From positions 1,736,001 through 1,800,000 of the forward strand of contig NZ_CP115670.1 of the NCBI RefSeq assembly GCF_027886475.1: DNA of 64,000 nt, written 5' to 3'. Source of the DNA: Corynebacterium sp. SCR221107. Its GTDB lineage: Bacteria > Actinomycetota > Actinomycetes > Mycobacteriales > Mycobacteriaceae. The notes under the pieces are model-generated. The model was not told the origin of the DNA and ran no database searches. It saw only the letters and a list, made by a program, of their open reading frames with translations. The translations under genes and the position numbers were made by a program. Positions 9,887-20,058 of the stretch are shown here, piece after piece (positions within the stretch are counted from its first letter, which is position 1; each line of letters opens with the position of its first letter).

Positions 9887-11257
9887 TCATACCTGCCCCG
9901 ATGCCCTACTAGGTGAGAAAGAGGCAGTTGTATTGGGAGCCTCCAGCAATTCCACTACCGAACGAGCGAATGCTGCCACCTCGGGGAATCGGGGGTCACG
10001 GCCACGTTCGGCGTAGCGGTACATAGCCTCGAATGTCTCGCGGAGATCTTGGCGAATCATCTGAGCTTCATCGGTGAGGTTCGCTGGGTTCTTCGCAAGC
10101 ACCTGATCGGCGATCGGCGCCATGCGGTCAACCACCATCGCAAGGTCGAGGTCATTGAGATCAAAATCTCCGTGGAAAAACTCAGCGCTCATCTCCGCTT
10201 CGGCACTCAGCAGCATCATCATCAAGCTGGTCAACGCCCAGCCAACCATCGCGGTGACGATGCGCGCAGAAAGCCGGGTGGAATTATTGACGTTGGGCCA
10301 AATCTTGCCAACTTCATGCACCCACGATTCGATGAATACGTCGGCCTCATCATCGGTAACGGGGCGGGCGAACAAGAATTGTGGGAAACCGGCTATGACA
10401 CAAGCTACGTCGAAGGTGGCATCGCGAAACCCCGCCCATTCGTAGTCAAGGAAATGCGTGCGCTCAGAAACGATGATGTTGTCGGGAGAAAGGTCAAAAG
10501 GAGTAAAAGCGCGATGTTGGCCGCTCATGAGTCGGCGACCTGCGTCGTTGGCAAAGTCTTTGACTACATCGGAGATTTCGATACCCGCGCGAACCAGCAA
10601 CTCCTGCCCCACGGCAAGCGAAGCCCACAGCAGACGTTCGCGGTATCCGAACATCGCCTGCACATCCGGGTATTTGGCGAACATTCGCTTTTGCAAGATG
10701 AGGAAGTCTTGCTCTTTGTTGGCGGTGTCGGCGTGCATCTTGCCAATGGCTTCACCCAGATTGCGAAGAATGGACACCCTTAGCTGCTCATCATTGGTGT
10801 CAAGCAATTCCGCGAAGGTATCGCCATCACCTGAGTCACTTAACACAATAAGGCGCTCGTCCACGTCGTAGGCAAGCAAAACGGGACCAGGTCGCACCTC
10901 TTCACTGAGCGAGGTGGTGAACTGATAGGCCACGATCTCCCGGAGCAGGGTCGTCTTATCGTAGAGCAGATCAGTGGCAGGCATGTACTTCAACACGACG
11001 GAGCGCTGTTGCAGAAATGGCGACGGAGCCACTCGGGCGCGCAGGACTACTGCAATTCCGGAGCCACCGAGATCTTTAATGTCGCTGAGCTTCTGGGTGC
11101 CGCCATATCGCTGGCTCAGCAGTTTTTCTGCTGTTTCCACGACAGAATTAACCAGTTTGGGGTCTGTTTCGCCGTATTCCTTGAGATCGTCGAAGGACAA
11201 GCCGACCTGCGGAAGCTGGTCGAACTCCGCAACTTTATCTTCTGGGTGAAGGCTCAC
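9887..11257 (-). CDS. Kinase-like protein with aminoglycoside phosphotransferase fold
   Basis: The 456-residue protein has the layout of the APH/choline kinase family. A likely ATP-binding lysine is in RSVVLKYM (K90) with a paired Glu in LLREIVAYQ (E107). A catalytic loop FTPFDLSPDNII carries D255 and N260, and the metal-binding Asp is in FLDYEWAGFRDA (D271). The family's usual HGD is replaced by TPFD, but the Asp and Asn remain. I do not know the substrate: small-molecule or protein kinase activity are both open, and antibiotic resistance should not be assumed. The GTG start has AAGGAG seven bases upstream. It lies alone between aspS (upstream) and rarA. Confidence 0.7.
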   Translation of the reverse strand: MSLHPEDKVAEFDQLPQVGLSFDDLKEYGETDPKLVNSVVETAEKLLSQRYGGTQKLSDIKDLGGSGIAVVLRARVAPSPFLQQRSVVLKYMPATDLLYDKTTLLREIVAYQFTTSLSEEVRPGPVLLAYDVDERLIVLSDSGDGDTFAELLDTNDEQLRVSILRNLGEAIGKMHADTANKEQDFLILQKRMFAKYPDVQAMFGYRERLLWASLAVGQELLVRAGIEISDVVKDFANDAGRRLMSGQHRAFTPFDLSPDNIIVSERTHFLDYEWAGFRDATFDVACVIAGFPQFLFARPVTDDEADVFIESWVHEVGKIWPNVNNSTRLSARIVTAMVGWALTSLMMMLLSAEAEMSAEFFHGDFDLNDLDLAMVVDRMAPIADQVLAKNPANLTDEAQMIRQDLRETFEAMYRYAERGRDPRFPEVAAFARSVVELLEAPNTTASFSPSRASGQV

Positions 11258-11503
11258 TCAATTACTCCTTGTGGACGTAACACGTCCTGAAACGGGCAGG
11301 CTCGCCCGGGGTTGCCTGAAGTGGATTTCTTTGCAGTTGCAACAGAATTCACGTATCGGCTACCTATTCAACATGTCGAGGTTCATTCTAGGTGCGAATT
11401 GGAGGTATGGGGGAAGTCTTTGCCAATTCCTATAACTCATTGAGGTTTTACTTCGACAGATACCTCAGGACACACGCGCGAGGCGGAGTTTCCACCCCGC
11501 AAG

Positions 11504-11535
11504 AAAGGGGTGCCACGACGATGTGACACCCCTTT
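11504..11535 (-). terminator. Stem-loop terminator of aspS
   Basis: AAAGGGGTG (11504-11512) pairs with CACCCCTTT (11527-11535), with a further CAC/GTG pairing inside. It lies about 100 bases past the aspS stop and is flanked by T-runs on both strands. The remainder of 11258-11630 contains only the kinase gene's leader and no other gene. Confidence 0.65.
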
Positions 11536-11630
11536 TTGTCTCATTACTGTGAGGATACAAGTCCATCATGAGATGGCTTCATCCCCTGGGCTAAGCAACT
11601 CCCAAAAATACAGGGCGCATTGTCCCCGTC

Positions 11631-13436
11631 TTAGGCCTTGTCCGTTGCCTTTGCATTTTCCTTCTTAGGCTTGAAGTCCACGCCAGTCTCCTTGCGCTGG
11701 GAATCCGGGATCGGCGCCGGAGCATCGGTCAGCGGGTCAACGCCGCCACCGGACTTCGGGAAGGCGATGACGTCGCGGATGGAGTCAAAACCACCCAACA
11801 GGGAGACAATGCGGTCCCAACCGAAGGCGATGCCGCCGTGTGGAGGTGCGCCGAAAGCAAAGGCGTCGAGCAAGAAGCCGAACTTCTCGCGCGCTTCTTC
11901 CTCGGTGATGCCCATGACCTTGAAGACACGCTCCTGGACGTCACGACGGTGGATACGAATGGATCCGCCGCCGATCTCGTTGCCGTTGCAGACGATGTCA
12001 TAGGCGTATGCGGTTGCCTCGCCCGGGTTCTCGTCGAAAGAGTCGATCCACTCCGGCTTCGGGGAGGTAAAGGCATGGTGCACAGCTGTCCACTTGGAGT
12101 GTCCCAGGGCCACGTCGCCGGATGCGGTTGCGTCGGCAGACGGCTCGAACAGCGGTGCATCGACGACCCAGGTAAAGGCCCAATCACCTTCCTTGATCAA
12201 ATCGAGCTTGTTTGCGATCTCGCCACGGGCTGCACCCAGCAGCGCGCGCGAGCTCTTGGTATCGCCCGCGGCGAAGAAGATGCAGTCGCCCGGCTTCGCG
12301 CCGACGTGGGCGGCAATACCGGCGCGCTCGGCCTCGGTGATGTTCTTGGCCACCGGACCAGACAACTCGCCGTCCTCACCCACGAGGATGTAGGCCAGGC
12401 CCTTCGCGCCGCGCTGCTTCGCCCATTCCTGCCACGCATCAAGCTGGCGGCGCGGCTGGGAGGCGCCACCGTCCATAACCACGGCACCGACGTACTCATT
12501 CTGGAATACGCGGAAGGTGGTGTCCTTGAAGAACTCGGTGCATTCGACGATCTTGATGTCGAAGCGCAGGTCCGGCTTGTCGGAGCCGTAGTACTTCATG
12601 GCATGGGCATAGGTCATGCGCGGGATCGGAGTGGCGATCTCATAGCCGATCAGCTTCCACAACTCGACCAAAATCTCCTCGGCCAAAGCGATGATGTCGT
12701 CCTGATCAACGAAGCTCATCTCGACGTCGAGCTGCGTGAACTCCGGCTGGCGGTCGGCGCGGAAGTCCTCGTCACGGTAGCAGCGTGCAATCTGGTAGTA
12801 ACGCTCCATACCGGCCACCATGAGCAGCTGCTTGAAAAGCTGCGGCGACTGCGGCAGCGCATACCAGCTTCCTGGCTTCAGACGTGCCGGCACGAGGAAG
12901 TCGCGGGCACCTTCTGGGGTCGAACGAGTCAACGTTGGAGTTTCGATCTCCACGAAGTCATGGCGATCGAGCACCCGGCGGGCTGCCTGGTTCGCTTTGG
13001 AGCGCAGGCGCAAGGCACCACCTTGGGTTGGGCGACGCAGATCCAGGTAGCGGTATTTCAGGCGGGCTTCCTCGCCTACCTCGCCGGACTGGGAGGCGTC
13101 GTCGATTTGGAAAGGAAGCGGTGCAGCCTCGTTGAGCACCTCGAGCGCGGCGACGTTGACTTCAATCTCACCGGAGGCCAAGTTAGGGTTCTCGGAGCCT
13201 TCCGGGCGGGGCTCCACGATACCGGTGACCTTGATGCAGAACTCACTGCGGAGGTGGTGTGCTTGTTCGGCGACTTCGTTTTCGCGGAAAACAACCTGCG
13301 CAAGACCAGAGGAATCACGCATGTCGATGAAAATAACGCCACCGTGATCACGACGACGAGCAACCCAACCGGTCAGGGTCACCTCTTGTCCCGCGAGGTC
13401 CTTGCGAAGCTCGCCAGCTAGATGAGTGCGCAGCAC
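11631..13436 (-). CDS. aspS: Aspartyl-tRNA synthetase
   Basis: This class IIb synthetase charges tRNA-Asp (in Actinobacteria commonly also tRNA-Asn, which GatCAB then amidates). The OB-fold anticodon domain ([19 protein letters not shown]) is followed by motif 2 ([20 protein letters not shown]), the GAD insertion ([20 protein letters not shown]) and motif 3 ([16 protein letters not shown]). I take the GTG at 13436 ([13 protein letters not shown]) because the family N-terminus is MLRTHL and AAGGA lies nine to ten bases upstream. The upstream TTG and GTG codons are too close to that site. The C-terminus ends in a lysine-rich tail. Length is 601 residues. Confidence 0.96.
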   Translation of the reverse strand: MLRTHLAGELRKDLAGQEVTLTGWVARRRDHGGVIFIDMRDSSGLAQVVFRENEVAEQAHHLRSEFCIKVTGIVEPRPEGSENPNLASGEIEVNVAALEVLNEAAPLPFQIDDASQSGEVGEEARLKYRYLDLRRPTQGGALRLRSKANQAARRVLDRHDFVEIETPTLTRSTPEGARDFLVPARLKPGSWYALPQSPQLFKQLLMVAGMERYYQIARCYRDEDFRADRQPEFTQLDVEMSFVDQDDIIALAEEILVELWKLIGYEIATPIPRMTYAHAMKYYGSDKPDLRFDIKIVECTEFFKDTTFRVFQNEYVGAVVMDGGASQPRRQLDAWQEWAKQRGAKGLAYILVGEDGELSGPVAKNITEAERAGIAAHVGAKPGDCIFFAAGDTKSSRALLGAARGEIANKLDLIKEGDWAFTWVVDAPLFEPSADATASGDVALGHSKWTAVHHAFTSPKPEWIDSFDENPGEATAYAYDIVCNGNEIGGGSIRIHRRDVQERVFKVMGITEEEAREKFGFLLDAFAFGAPPHGGIAFGWDRIVSLLGGFDSIRDVIAFPKSGGGVDPLTDAPAPIPDSQRKETGVDFKPKKENAKATDKA

Positions 13437-14236
13437 GTGCACCAATTCCTTTCGCTGTGCTTTAACGTTAATGGCCGCCCTTCAAGGCGCGGCCAAGATT
13501 ATCCTCAACTGCCCCATACTACCCCGACAACGCAAGAGCGCGAGTCTTAGCCCTCTCAAAGTCGCCTCATGTCAATCGCCCTTGCCCAAGGAACGATTAT
13601 TTCGCTTCAGTACGTCGACCGCTTCTTCCCCCACCCCGCCGCTTCATTCTGAGCTGCCACGACAGACGTCCGAAGCAGCACCTAGTCCCTTTGCATAAAC
13701 GGTAGGCACCGGCCACGTTTCATCAGTTTGAGGGGTAGTAAGTGTTGTCGGCTCCATGATTGCCAGTTTTCGTCGTGTTCCTTTTCACGTGTCCACATGG
13801 TGGGAGGTTTGTGCTTTAATTCCCTTCGTGTCAGCCCTAAGCTGCGCTGGGTCGGTTATGTGTTTCATGCGTGCTGAATGCGTGTAGGCTCCGCTTCTGC
13901 TCGAGACGAACAATTTCCTCCCGCTAGGCACCATCCGATACGGGCTTTTCACTCCCCTTGCGCTTTGCATGGAATGGTTTCTTGCTTTCCGACGCCAAGG
14001 TGCGCGCGCCCTACGTTTTGTTCATCGGCCACGAGAAACATCTTTGGTGACTTTCATTAAGCCCTATCGGTGGACGCTTGGCAGTGACGTTTGGCTCGTT
14101 GTTGGCCTGCCCAAGCCTTCGACGAACTTCCCATTACGCATTGCCGAGGCGAACTTGGGTTATGAGCCATGACTGAATATCTTCCCTAGCAGCCTTTTAT
14201 CCGCACCGAGGGCGGTTTTTATGGCATTATCAGCTC
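13437..14236 (+). other. Gene-free stretch upstream of ypfJ-like gene
   Basis: These 800 bases separate aspS (minus) from the zinc metallopeptidase (plus). I see no credible coding frame on either strand. They hold one exact copy of the dispersed repeat (13984-13994) and presumably the promoters of both genes. Confidence 0.5.
13984..13994 (+). repeat. Dispersed repeat GCTTTCCGACG, exact copy
   Basis: The context TTGCTTTCCGACGCCAAGGT shares 18 bases (GCTTTCCGACGCCAAGGT) with the reverse complement of the copy at 52851-52861, so homology extends past the core. Confidence 0.6.
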
Positions 14237-15127
14237 ATGACATTTCGTGGCGACATTCAAAAGACCTCCAATCGCGCCCGAACCGGCGGCGGTGGGCGCC
14301 GGGTGGCAGCCGGCGGTGGCATCGGCACGCTAGTACTGGTCGGACTGTTCCTGCTTATGGGAGGCAACCCCGCTGATATCGGCCAGTTCCTTGGCAGCGA
14401 CCAGGTCACGCAAGGCGATTCCGCAAATGGCACCGATTCCGGCGGACTCGACCACTGCAAGACCGGCGAGGACGCCAATACATATGACGATTGCCGAGTT
14501 GAGTTCACGGCCATGAGCGTGGATCAGATGTGGGAAGAACAGCTCAAGGCACAGGCTGGCATTGACTACATCCAGCCGGGCTTAGTCGTATTCACCGACA
14601 CCACTTCTTCAGGTTGCGGCATGGCAACATCGGCCACCGGCCCCTTCTACTGCCCCGGCGATGAGTCAGCATATTTTGATATCTCCTTCTTCGACCAGCT
14701 GCCGCGATACGGCGGCGCCAATACGCCGTTCGCTGTCGAATACATCGTCGCCCACGAGTTCGGTCACCACATTCAACAACTCGAGGGCACGCTGAGCTTG
14801 TCCAATTACAACGATCCCGGCGCCGATTCCAACGCGGTGAAGATTGAGCTGCAAGCCGACTGCTACGCAGGAATGTGGGCCCATTACGCCGATAAAGGCG
14901 CCAACGCTTACCTTGAGCCCATTACTGAGGAACAGGTCAACGACGCGATCACCGCCGCCCGCGCAGTCGGCGATGACAACATCCAAGCCCGTTCTGGCGG
15001 CGAGGTTCGCCCGGATCTGTTTACCCACGGAACCTCGGAGCAACGCCAGGAGGCGTTTCTGGCTGGATACTACAGCGGCAAGATGAGCGCCTGCGACACC
15101 TTAGGCCGCGGCGTATATTCCAGCTAA
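14237..15127 (+). CDS. Neutral zinc metallopeptidase, YpfJ family
   Basis: This is a membrane-anchored predicted zinc protease. It begins MTFRGDIQKTSNRARTGGGG, typical of the family, followed by one membrane helix at about residues 27-42 and an extracytoplasmic domain. The active-site helix is HEFGHHIQQ (H173, E174, H177), with a downstream ELQADCYAGMWAHYA that supplies a third ligand region. Several cysteines (GCGM, FYCPGD, DHCKTG, DDCRV) suggest disulfides outside the membrane. The 296-residue length is normal. There is no clear ribosome-binding site next to the ATG, so it may be leaderless. The physiological substrate is not known for the family. Confidence 0.85.
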   Translation: MTFRGDIQKTSNRARTGGGGRRVAAGGGIGTLVLVGLFLLMGGNPADIGQFLGSDQVTQGDSANGTDSGGLDHCKTGEDANTYDDCRVEFTAMSVDQMWEEQLKAQAGIDYIQPGLVVFTDTTSSGCGMATSATGPFYCPGDESAYFDISFFDQLPRYGGANTPFAVEYIVAHEFGHHIQQLEGTLSLSNYNDPGADSNAVKIELQADCYAGMWAHYADKGANAYLEPITEEQVNDAITAARAVGDDNIQARSGGEVRPDLFTHGTSEQRQEAFLAGYYSGKMSACDTLGRGVYSS

Positions 15128-15249
15128 AAACCGTGCCGGTCATGGGAATGAAGCCTTTGATGAGAACCCTGGAGAGCTTTCATACCGCAGTGATGTAGTA
15201 GATGTAGTGCTCGCATGTGGCGTTGAATGTTTCCATTCCTGAACCTTTT

Positions 15250-15293
15250 GCCCTGGTCACACTGGGTCTGGCACCCTTTTTCGTGGCCAGGGC
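15250..15293 (+). terminator. Stem-loop between convergent genes
   Basis: GCCCTGGTCAC (15250-15260) pairs with GTGGCCAGGGC (15283-15293), eleven pairs with one G-T, followed by TTTGTGCATTTTATTT. It sits between the ypfJ-like gene (plus) and the SNF2 helicase (minus). Confidence 0.5.
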
Positions 15294-15400
15294 TTTGTGC
15301 ATTTTATTTCGCTACACGCCGTGACGATGCTCTCGTGTTCGCCGGGCATGCCTTGCCCGCAAGGGCTGCTGTCTATTACTCCGCCTCCTGCACCTGTGTC

Positions 15401-18400
15401 TTAGTCCTGTTTCTCCGTTAGGTGTGCCGTGAGGTGTTCGGCAGTCTGGTCAAGCGGTGCCGGGGTTTGTTGCTGTGCCTGGCTAGGGCGTGCATCTGGA
15501 TCTTCGTCCAGTACGACATCGCCGCCGCCTTCGGGCTGGGTATCGTCGGCAAGCCCCAAGCGGGCACGTTCGGCCGCGATGATTTCGCGAGCCAAAGCGG
15601 TCTCGGAAACGTCGACGGCATCGGCCACATCGGCGGCATCGGATTCTCTTGCGAACGCATCGAAGGCCTTGCGTTTGTGGGCAAGTATTTCCAACAAGCG
15701 CTCGTCGACTGTTTCATCGCCGACGATTCGGTGAACGTGGACTACCTGGGTCTGCCCCATTCGATGCGCGCGGGCAATCGCCTGGTCTTCAATCGTAGGC
15801 TTGACCTGAACTTCGGCGATAATAACCACCGACGCCTTTTGGATATTAAGCCCCACGCCACCGGCACCGATCTGCGCCAGTAACACGGGACCGTCCGTTC
15901 CAAGGGCATCCACCAACTGCTGGCGACGAACCGGCGGAACGTCGCCGCTGATAATACCGACGCACTGAGGGCCGAATTCTTGTGCGAGGCGGTCCAACAC
16001 CCGCCGGAAATAGGAAAAGATCAGCACGTTTCGGCCATCTGCGATCGCTTCGGCCACCAGCTCGCGCATACGTTCAACCTTCGCCGAACCTGTACCCGGC
16101 GCGAGATTGAGCGCTTGGCGTAGCTGCATCCAATTACCCGAGGCCACGGCCTCTTGGTAGAGCTGTTGGTCCTGGGCACTGGGTTCAACCCATTCGATGG
16201 TTTCTACTTTCTCCGGCAATTCGTCAAGTACGTCGACCTGGTTGCGCCGTAGATAGTACGGCGCAACGGTGGTGCGAAAGCTGGCTGCGGTGCCGGGGTT
16301 AGCCGGATCCACGAATCCTGGGTGGAGGTAGTTGATGAGGTTGGCAAATTCCGACACCCTGTTTTCCATCGGCGTGCCCGACATCAAGATGGCGCCTTTT
16401 GACTCCTGAATAATTTTCATGGCCGCTTGGGATCGCAGTGCGGCTGGGTTTTTGATCATGTGTGCTTCGTCGATAACCACCAGGTTTACAGGAGCAAGTG
16501 GCTGTTGCCGGATGCCTTCATAGGTCATAATGAGCACGCCACCACTGGAAGTCCAAGCGTCGATGCTGGCTTGGCGGATGTCACCATGACCTATGAAAAT
16601 CTCAAGATCGCTCAACGTTGTAAGCTCGCGTCGCCAATTGACAATGAGGCTTGCGGGGACGACGACGAGGATGCGGGCTCGTTTCGGCACCACCGCCAGG
16701 CGCTGTAGCTCATCTGCATTGTCATGATGATGAGCTTCGTTATCGTGACTATCCGGGACTTCTCGATTTGGCTGGTTTGCTTCCGTGCCCGCCGCTTGTC
16801 GAGGCTTGGCGGGGTCCTCCAGGCGGGAGGTCTCTTGCTTTGACTGATTGGTATTCCCAGCTTGTTGCTTGCGCAGTTGTTCGAGGTGCTCGGCGAAGGC
16901 TTCTGGGTCATAGTTCGCTGCGGTATGCGCGGCCACCGCGATAGCTTGAACCGTTTTGCCAAGACCCATCTCGTCGCCAAGGATGACCTTTTGTTGCACG
17001 ACCGCGAACTTCGCACCGAAGGATTGATAACCACGAAGGTAGAGGTCTTTCAAGTGGCTGTCGTCAAGATGGAGGGAGCGGATCGCCTCGATGGTGTGTT
17101 CGCTTAATCCCTCCAGTGTCGTACCTACTTCATTACCCGAGTCAAGCAAGACGTTGAGCAGCGTTTGATAATGCGCGGGCCGCGACAAATAGTCCTGCCA
17201 CGCATCAGGCGTGGAAGTTGGCATGGGACCGGGCAGGAAGGATTGTGGGGAGGCTTGCGCCCAGGAAATATCCTCGATGAACTGATCGAACATCGCCGAA
17301 CCTTCCTTGACCAAGACAAAGGGCTGGCCGATGGTAGCGAGAGTAGGCGGGAATCCGGTGAAGTACTCAAGCAGCCGATCCCGGCGCGCGGCTTGTTCCT
17401 CGCTGAGCGTATTTGTCTTTTCAAAAGTCTGGAGGACCTCGGTCGCCGCCTGAGCGGCCGGTAATTTTTCTTGGCCAAGGTTGCGATCGGGCTGCGCTTG
17501 GGCCTCGGTGAGTAGCGTCTGGGCGGCGGCTTTCATGCGACGAGCCGTTTGTTCGCCGATACCGGGAATGCGCATCAATGTGGCCTCGGGGCGGTCCAGG
17601 ATGTCCGCGACTGTGCGGATGCCGTGTTCGTCGAGCCCTTTGAATCGGAGGCGCTCGTTAGTGACGTCTTTGAGCGCTTCGAGGTCCATTCCTTCTAGGA
17701 GCCTGCGCGCGCGTACCGCAGCCAGCTGGGATAGATAGGAGCGCAGTTGTCTTTGGAGGTTGTGAGGCGAGTGGGGGTCGGCGTCGATGATGCGGGCAGT
17801 TTCACGCGTGGGCAGAATGTAGGCGCGGTCAAGCGTCTCAAGCTGCGCCCCCGGCATATCCAGCGTTGCGGTGAGCTCGTTGCGGGCGGCGTTGATGTAA
17901 GCATCGGGCAAACCGTGGATTCCTGGGGTAAGGAAAACCCCACGGGATTGGGCAGTATTGGCTTTAGTTGCGCGTTCTATGATGCCGCGGGTGGTCGTGG
18001 TTAGGTGATCGAAGTCTGCTCCGGTGATAATCCCGAGCATTTCCTCAGCTGCTTTTTCGCCTAGGCGTACGCTGCTGTTGCCCGATAGTGACCATCCAAA
18101 GCGCGTGAGCAAGCCTACATCGGCCTTTTTGGCGAGTGCTAAGAGATCCGGAATAGGTTGCGTGGATTGGATGAACTTGTCTAATACATCGCAGGTATCT
18201 CGTACCGTGTCCGCAAATTCGGCACGAACATAAAGACCGCTTGGCCAGGAAACCAGCGCAGGATCGGTGAGCACGAATCGATCGCCTGGCTTGCCGAATT
18301 GCACGGTAGGGCCCGTCCTTACCGCTTGTGGCTCCGCGGTAAGAAGGGTCTTGAGGTCGAATGCCTGACCGCGCATCTCCACCATACGGGTGCCCGTCGC

Positions 18401-18439
18401 GCACGCTTCGCGCAGCAACACTTTGTCCATAGCCTCCAT
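15401..18439 (-). CDS. SNF2-family DEAD/DEAH helicase with helix-hairpin-helix region
   Basis: This is a large Swi2/Snf2-type DNA translocase. The N-terminal half has no catalytic motif but includes a helix-hairpin-helix (LMRIPGIGEQTARRMKAAA). The helicase core then shows Walker A GDEMGLGKTVQAIA, VVVPASLIVNW, DEAH in VVIDEAHMIKNP, SGTPMENR, and motif VI QAIARAHRMGQTQVVHV. About 85 polar, low-complexity residues rich in Gln, Asn, His and Asp are inserted between Walker A and motif Ia. I prefer the ATG at 18439 (MEAMDKVLLREA, 1012 residues); the frame stays open to 18835, but that stretch is basic and unlike a domain. The role is probably DNA repair or chromosome maintenance. It is monocistronic here. 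Confidence 0.85.
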   Translation of the reverse strand: MEAMDKVLLREACATGTRMVEMRGQAFDLKTLLTAEPQAVRTGPTVQFGKPGDRFVLTDPALVSWPSGLYVRAEFADTVRDTCDVLDKFIQSTQPIPDLLALAKKADVGLLTRFGWSLSGNSSVRLGEKAAEEMLGIITGADFDHLTTTTRGIIERATKANTAQSRGVFLTPGIHGLPDAYINAARNELTATLDMPGAQLETLDRAYILPTRETARIIDADPHSPHNLQRQLRSYLSQLAAVRARRLLEGMDLEALKDVTNERLRFKGLDEHGIRTVADILDRPEATLMRIPGIGEQTARRMKAAAQTLLTEAQAQPDRNLGQEKLPAAQAATEVLQTFEKTNTLSEEQAARRDRLLEYFTGFPPTLATIGQPFVLVKEGSAMFDQFIEDISWAQASPQSFLPGPMPTSTPDAWQDYLSRPAHYQTLLNVLLDSGNEVGTTLEGLSEHTIEAIRSLHLDDSHLKDLYLRGYQSFGAKFAVVQQKVILGDEMGLGKTVQAIAVAAHTAANYDPEAFAEHLEQLRKQQAGNTNQSKQETSRLEDPAKPRQAAGTEANQPNREVPDSHDNEAHHHDNADELQRLAVVPKRARILVVVPASLIVNWRRELTTLSDLEIFIGHGDIRQASIDAWTSSGGVLIMTYEGIRQQPLAPVNLVVIDEAHMIKNPAALRSQAAMKIIQESKGAILMSGTPMENRVSEFANLINYLHPGFVDPANPGTAASFRTTVAPYYLRRNQVDVLDELPEKVETIEWVEPSAQDQQLYQEAVASGNWMQLRQALNLAPGTGSAKVERMRELVAEAIADGRNVLIFSYFRRVLDRLAQEFGPQCVGIISGDVPPVRRQQLVDALGTDGPVLLAQIGAGGVGLNIQKASVVIIAEVQVKPTIEDQAIARAHRMGQTQVVHVHRIVGDETVDERLLEILAHKRKAFDAFARESDAADVADAVDVSETALAREIIAAERARLGLADDTQPEGGGDVVLDEDPDARPSQAQQQTPAPLDQTAEHLTAHLTEKQD

Positions 18440-19108
18440 TATGAAGCGGATGAGAAAAAGGGCGCTATCTGCCCCACCGTGCAGGCGAAGGTTCTTGTAA
18501 ACCGCGAATGCTTGGGGTGGTCTGTCCCCATGTTGTCTTTTTGTTTTCGTTCGTGGCAATGCACGCAGTTGGTCAGTTCGTTGCTTTTCGACGTCCACGG
18601 TGGGCAAACAGAATTTCGTTGGTCCAGCATCATCGACCAACTGAGCCTGCCGCAGGTCGACTTTCAGGCGTTTGGTAGTTTTCCCGGTCGGCTTGATGAG
18701 TGAAGAAAGAACTGGCTCCCTCATCGACTCCAGTCGGGGTTTTGTAGTCGGTGTTTTCTTTCTTTTCCCATCATGATTTCCGACACAAAGTATCGGGATG
18801 TGAGCACAGCGCCAAGCCTTCAAGTTAGAAGCCACGCAGCAATTATCCTTGCCGCCTTATCCCTAAACTTGGAATTAATGCCTACACAAAACTCCATATA
18901 AACTTCTAAGATTAATGGCCTTATTTATTCCTTTTAATGAAACTACGTGAGATGATGGGCACCGTAGCCTTGTACATTTCTCAGGAAATGCATTGCCCTC
19001 TCCAGTTCCCTAGCTTTCGGTGCCAGTGATCTTCTCTCATCGGCAATCCACCGGCTTTACTAGGTGCAAAGTTGAAAGCACGAAGAGTCAAGAAAAGAAG
19101 GTTCCCCG
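18440..19108 (+). other. Intergenic region between divergent helicase and TetR genes
   Basis: Bases 18840-19000 are clearly A/T-rich (for example around TTCTAAGATTAATGGCC), fitting divergent promoters for the helicase and the TetR gene. A longer form of the helicase would cover 18440-18835. I see no other gene. Confidence 0.4.
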
Positions 19109-19726
19109 TTGCGATCCGATGCCGTTAGAAGGCGACAACTTATTATTGACGCTGGCTGCGAGCTGCTCATCCGTTGTGGCCAGCACATGACCCTTGAGGC
19201 CGTCGCAGAGCGCGCTGGAGTGGGCATTGCGACACTGTATCGCAATTTCTCCACTCGCAATGACCTCATCTATCACTGCATTATTCAGATCACCCGGCGC
19301 CAAATGGAGATCTTTGCAGAAACGAAGTATTCGTTTAGCGCGCCGGGGATTGACCGCGAAGCTCTCTTGCGCGAAGTCATCCCCAAGACGATTCCTTCGG
19401 GTGTCAATGTCCTCGTGCCAGCCCTACTGACTGCCCCCACGGAAACTATGGATTCCACTCTTTTGGAGGTTCGTCAGCAATTCTTGGATGGCGTACAAGA
19501 AATGGTCACGGCTCTTCGCGAAGCAAAGCTGCTTCACCCTGAGGTCAGCGGACTTGAATTCCTCCAGGGACTCATAGCCTTGTATACCACGCCACAGTTC
19601 GACGTGGGGTTGGATTATGACTATCCATACGACGTCCGTCGCGCTGTGGACTTGTTCCTTACAGGCTGCAAATATGGCCCCTACATCCCCGGTCGGCCAC
19701 CCCAGGTTCCCGAGCCCTCTGAGTAA
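19109..19726 (+). CDS. TetR/AcrR-family transcriptional regulator
   Basis: The 205-residue protein has the classic TetR N-terminal helix-turn-helix at about residues 28-50 (MTLEAVAERAGVGIATLYRN followed by FSTRNDLIY). A less conserved helical ligand and dimer domain follows. I take the TTG at 19109 as start because AAGAAGG lies seven bases upstream and the DNA-binding domain then starts at the usual distance. A strong terminator follows the gene. Neighbours are the helicase (divergent) and serine dehydratase (same strand). TetR proteins often control the divergent neighbour or themselves, but I see no obvious palindromic operator that would settle the target. Confidence 0.85.
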   Translation: MRSDAVRRRQLIIDAGCELLIRCGQHMTLEAVAERAGVGIATLYRNFSTRNDLIYHCIIQITRRQMEIFAETKYSFSAPGIDREALLREVIPKTIPSGVNVLVPALLTAPTETMDSTLLEVRQQFLDGVQEMVTALREAKLLHPEVSGLEFLQGLIALYTTPQFDVGLDYDYPYDVRRAVDLFLTGCKYGPYIPGRPPQVPEPSE

Positions 19727-19834
19727 TGACAACGCAGCGACATATGGGGCGAACTTTTGTCACCTACCTTCGCGACGCATAAATCATTGAAGACGGTTCG
19801 CCGTCCTCATCCACCTGACATCCTCCCGTCCCGG

Positions 19835-19869
19835 CCACCAACGCATTTATTGTTGGTGGTTTTTGTTTC
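19835..19869 (+). terminator. Intrinsic terminator of the TetR gene
   Basis: CCACCAAC (19835-19842) pairs with GTTGGTGG (19852-19859) and is followed by TTTTTGTTT. It separates the regulator from serine dehydratase. The rest of 19727-20058 is leader or promoter DNA with no gene. Confidence 0.85.
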
Positions 19870-20058
19870 TCCCACATACAGACGGATCTCCAAGTTTTTG
19901 AGCTTTCCCGGTAGCTCCAACCCCAAGAATGGAGGGATTTCTCTACCCCCTTCGGGTGTTAGGCTAAAAATTCTATACCGCAATAGGTATCAATGGTTCT
20001 CGGAGACTCTATGATGGTGACTCATACACAGTTCCCGTGTTTCACAGGAGTACCTCCC

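Noticed and set aside
11838..13421. 527-codon plus-strand open frame across aspS
   Set aside because: It is antisense to the conserved aspS gene; high G+C third positions leave the opposite frame open. The product has no recognisable motif.
18440..18835. Longer N-terminus for the SNF2 helicase
   Set aside because: The extra 132 residues are basic with no domain, and no good ribosome site precedes the distal start.
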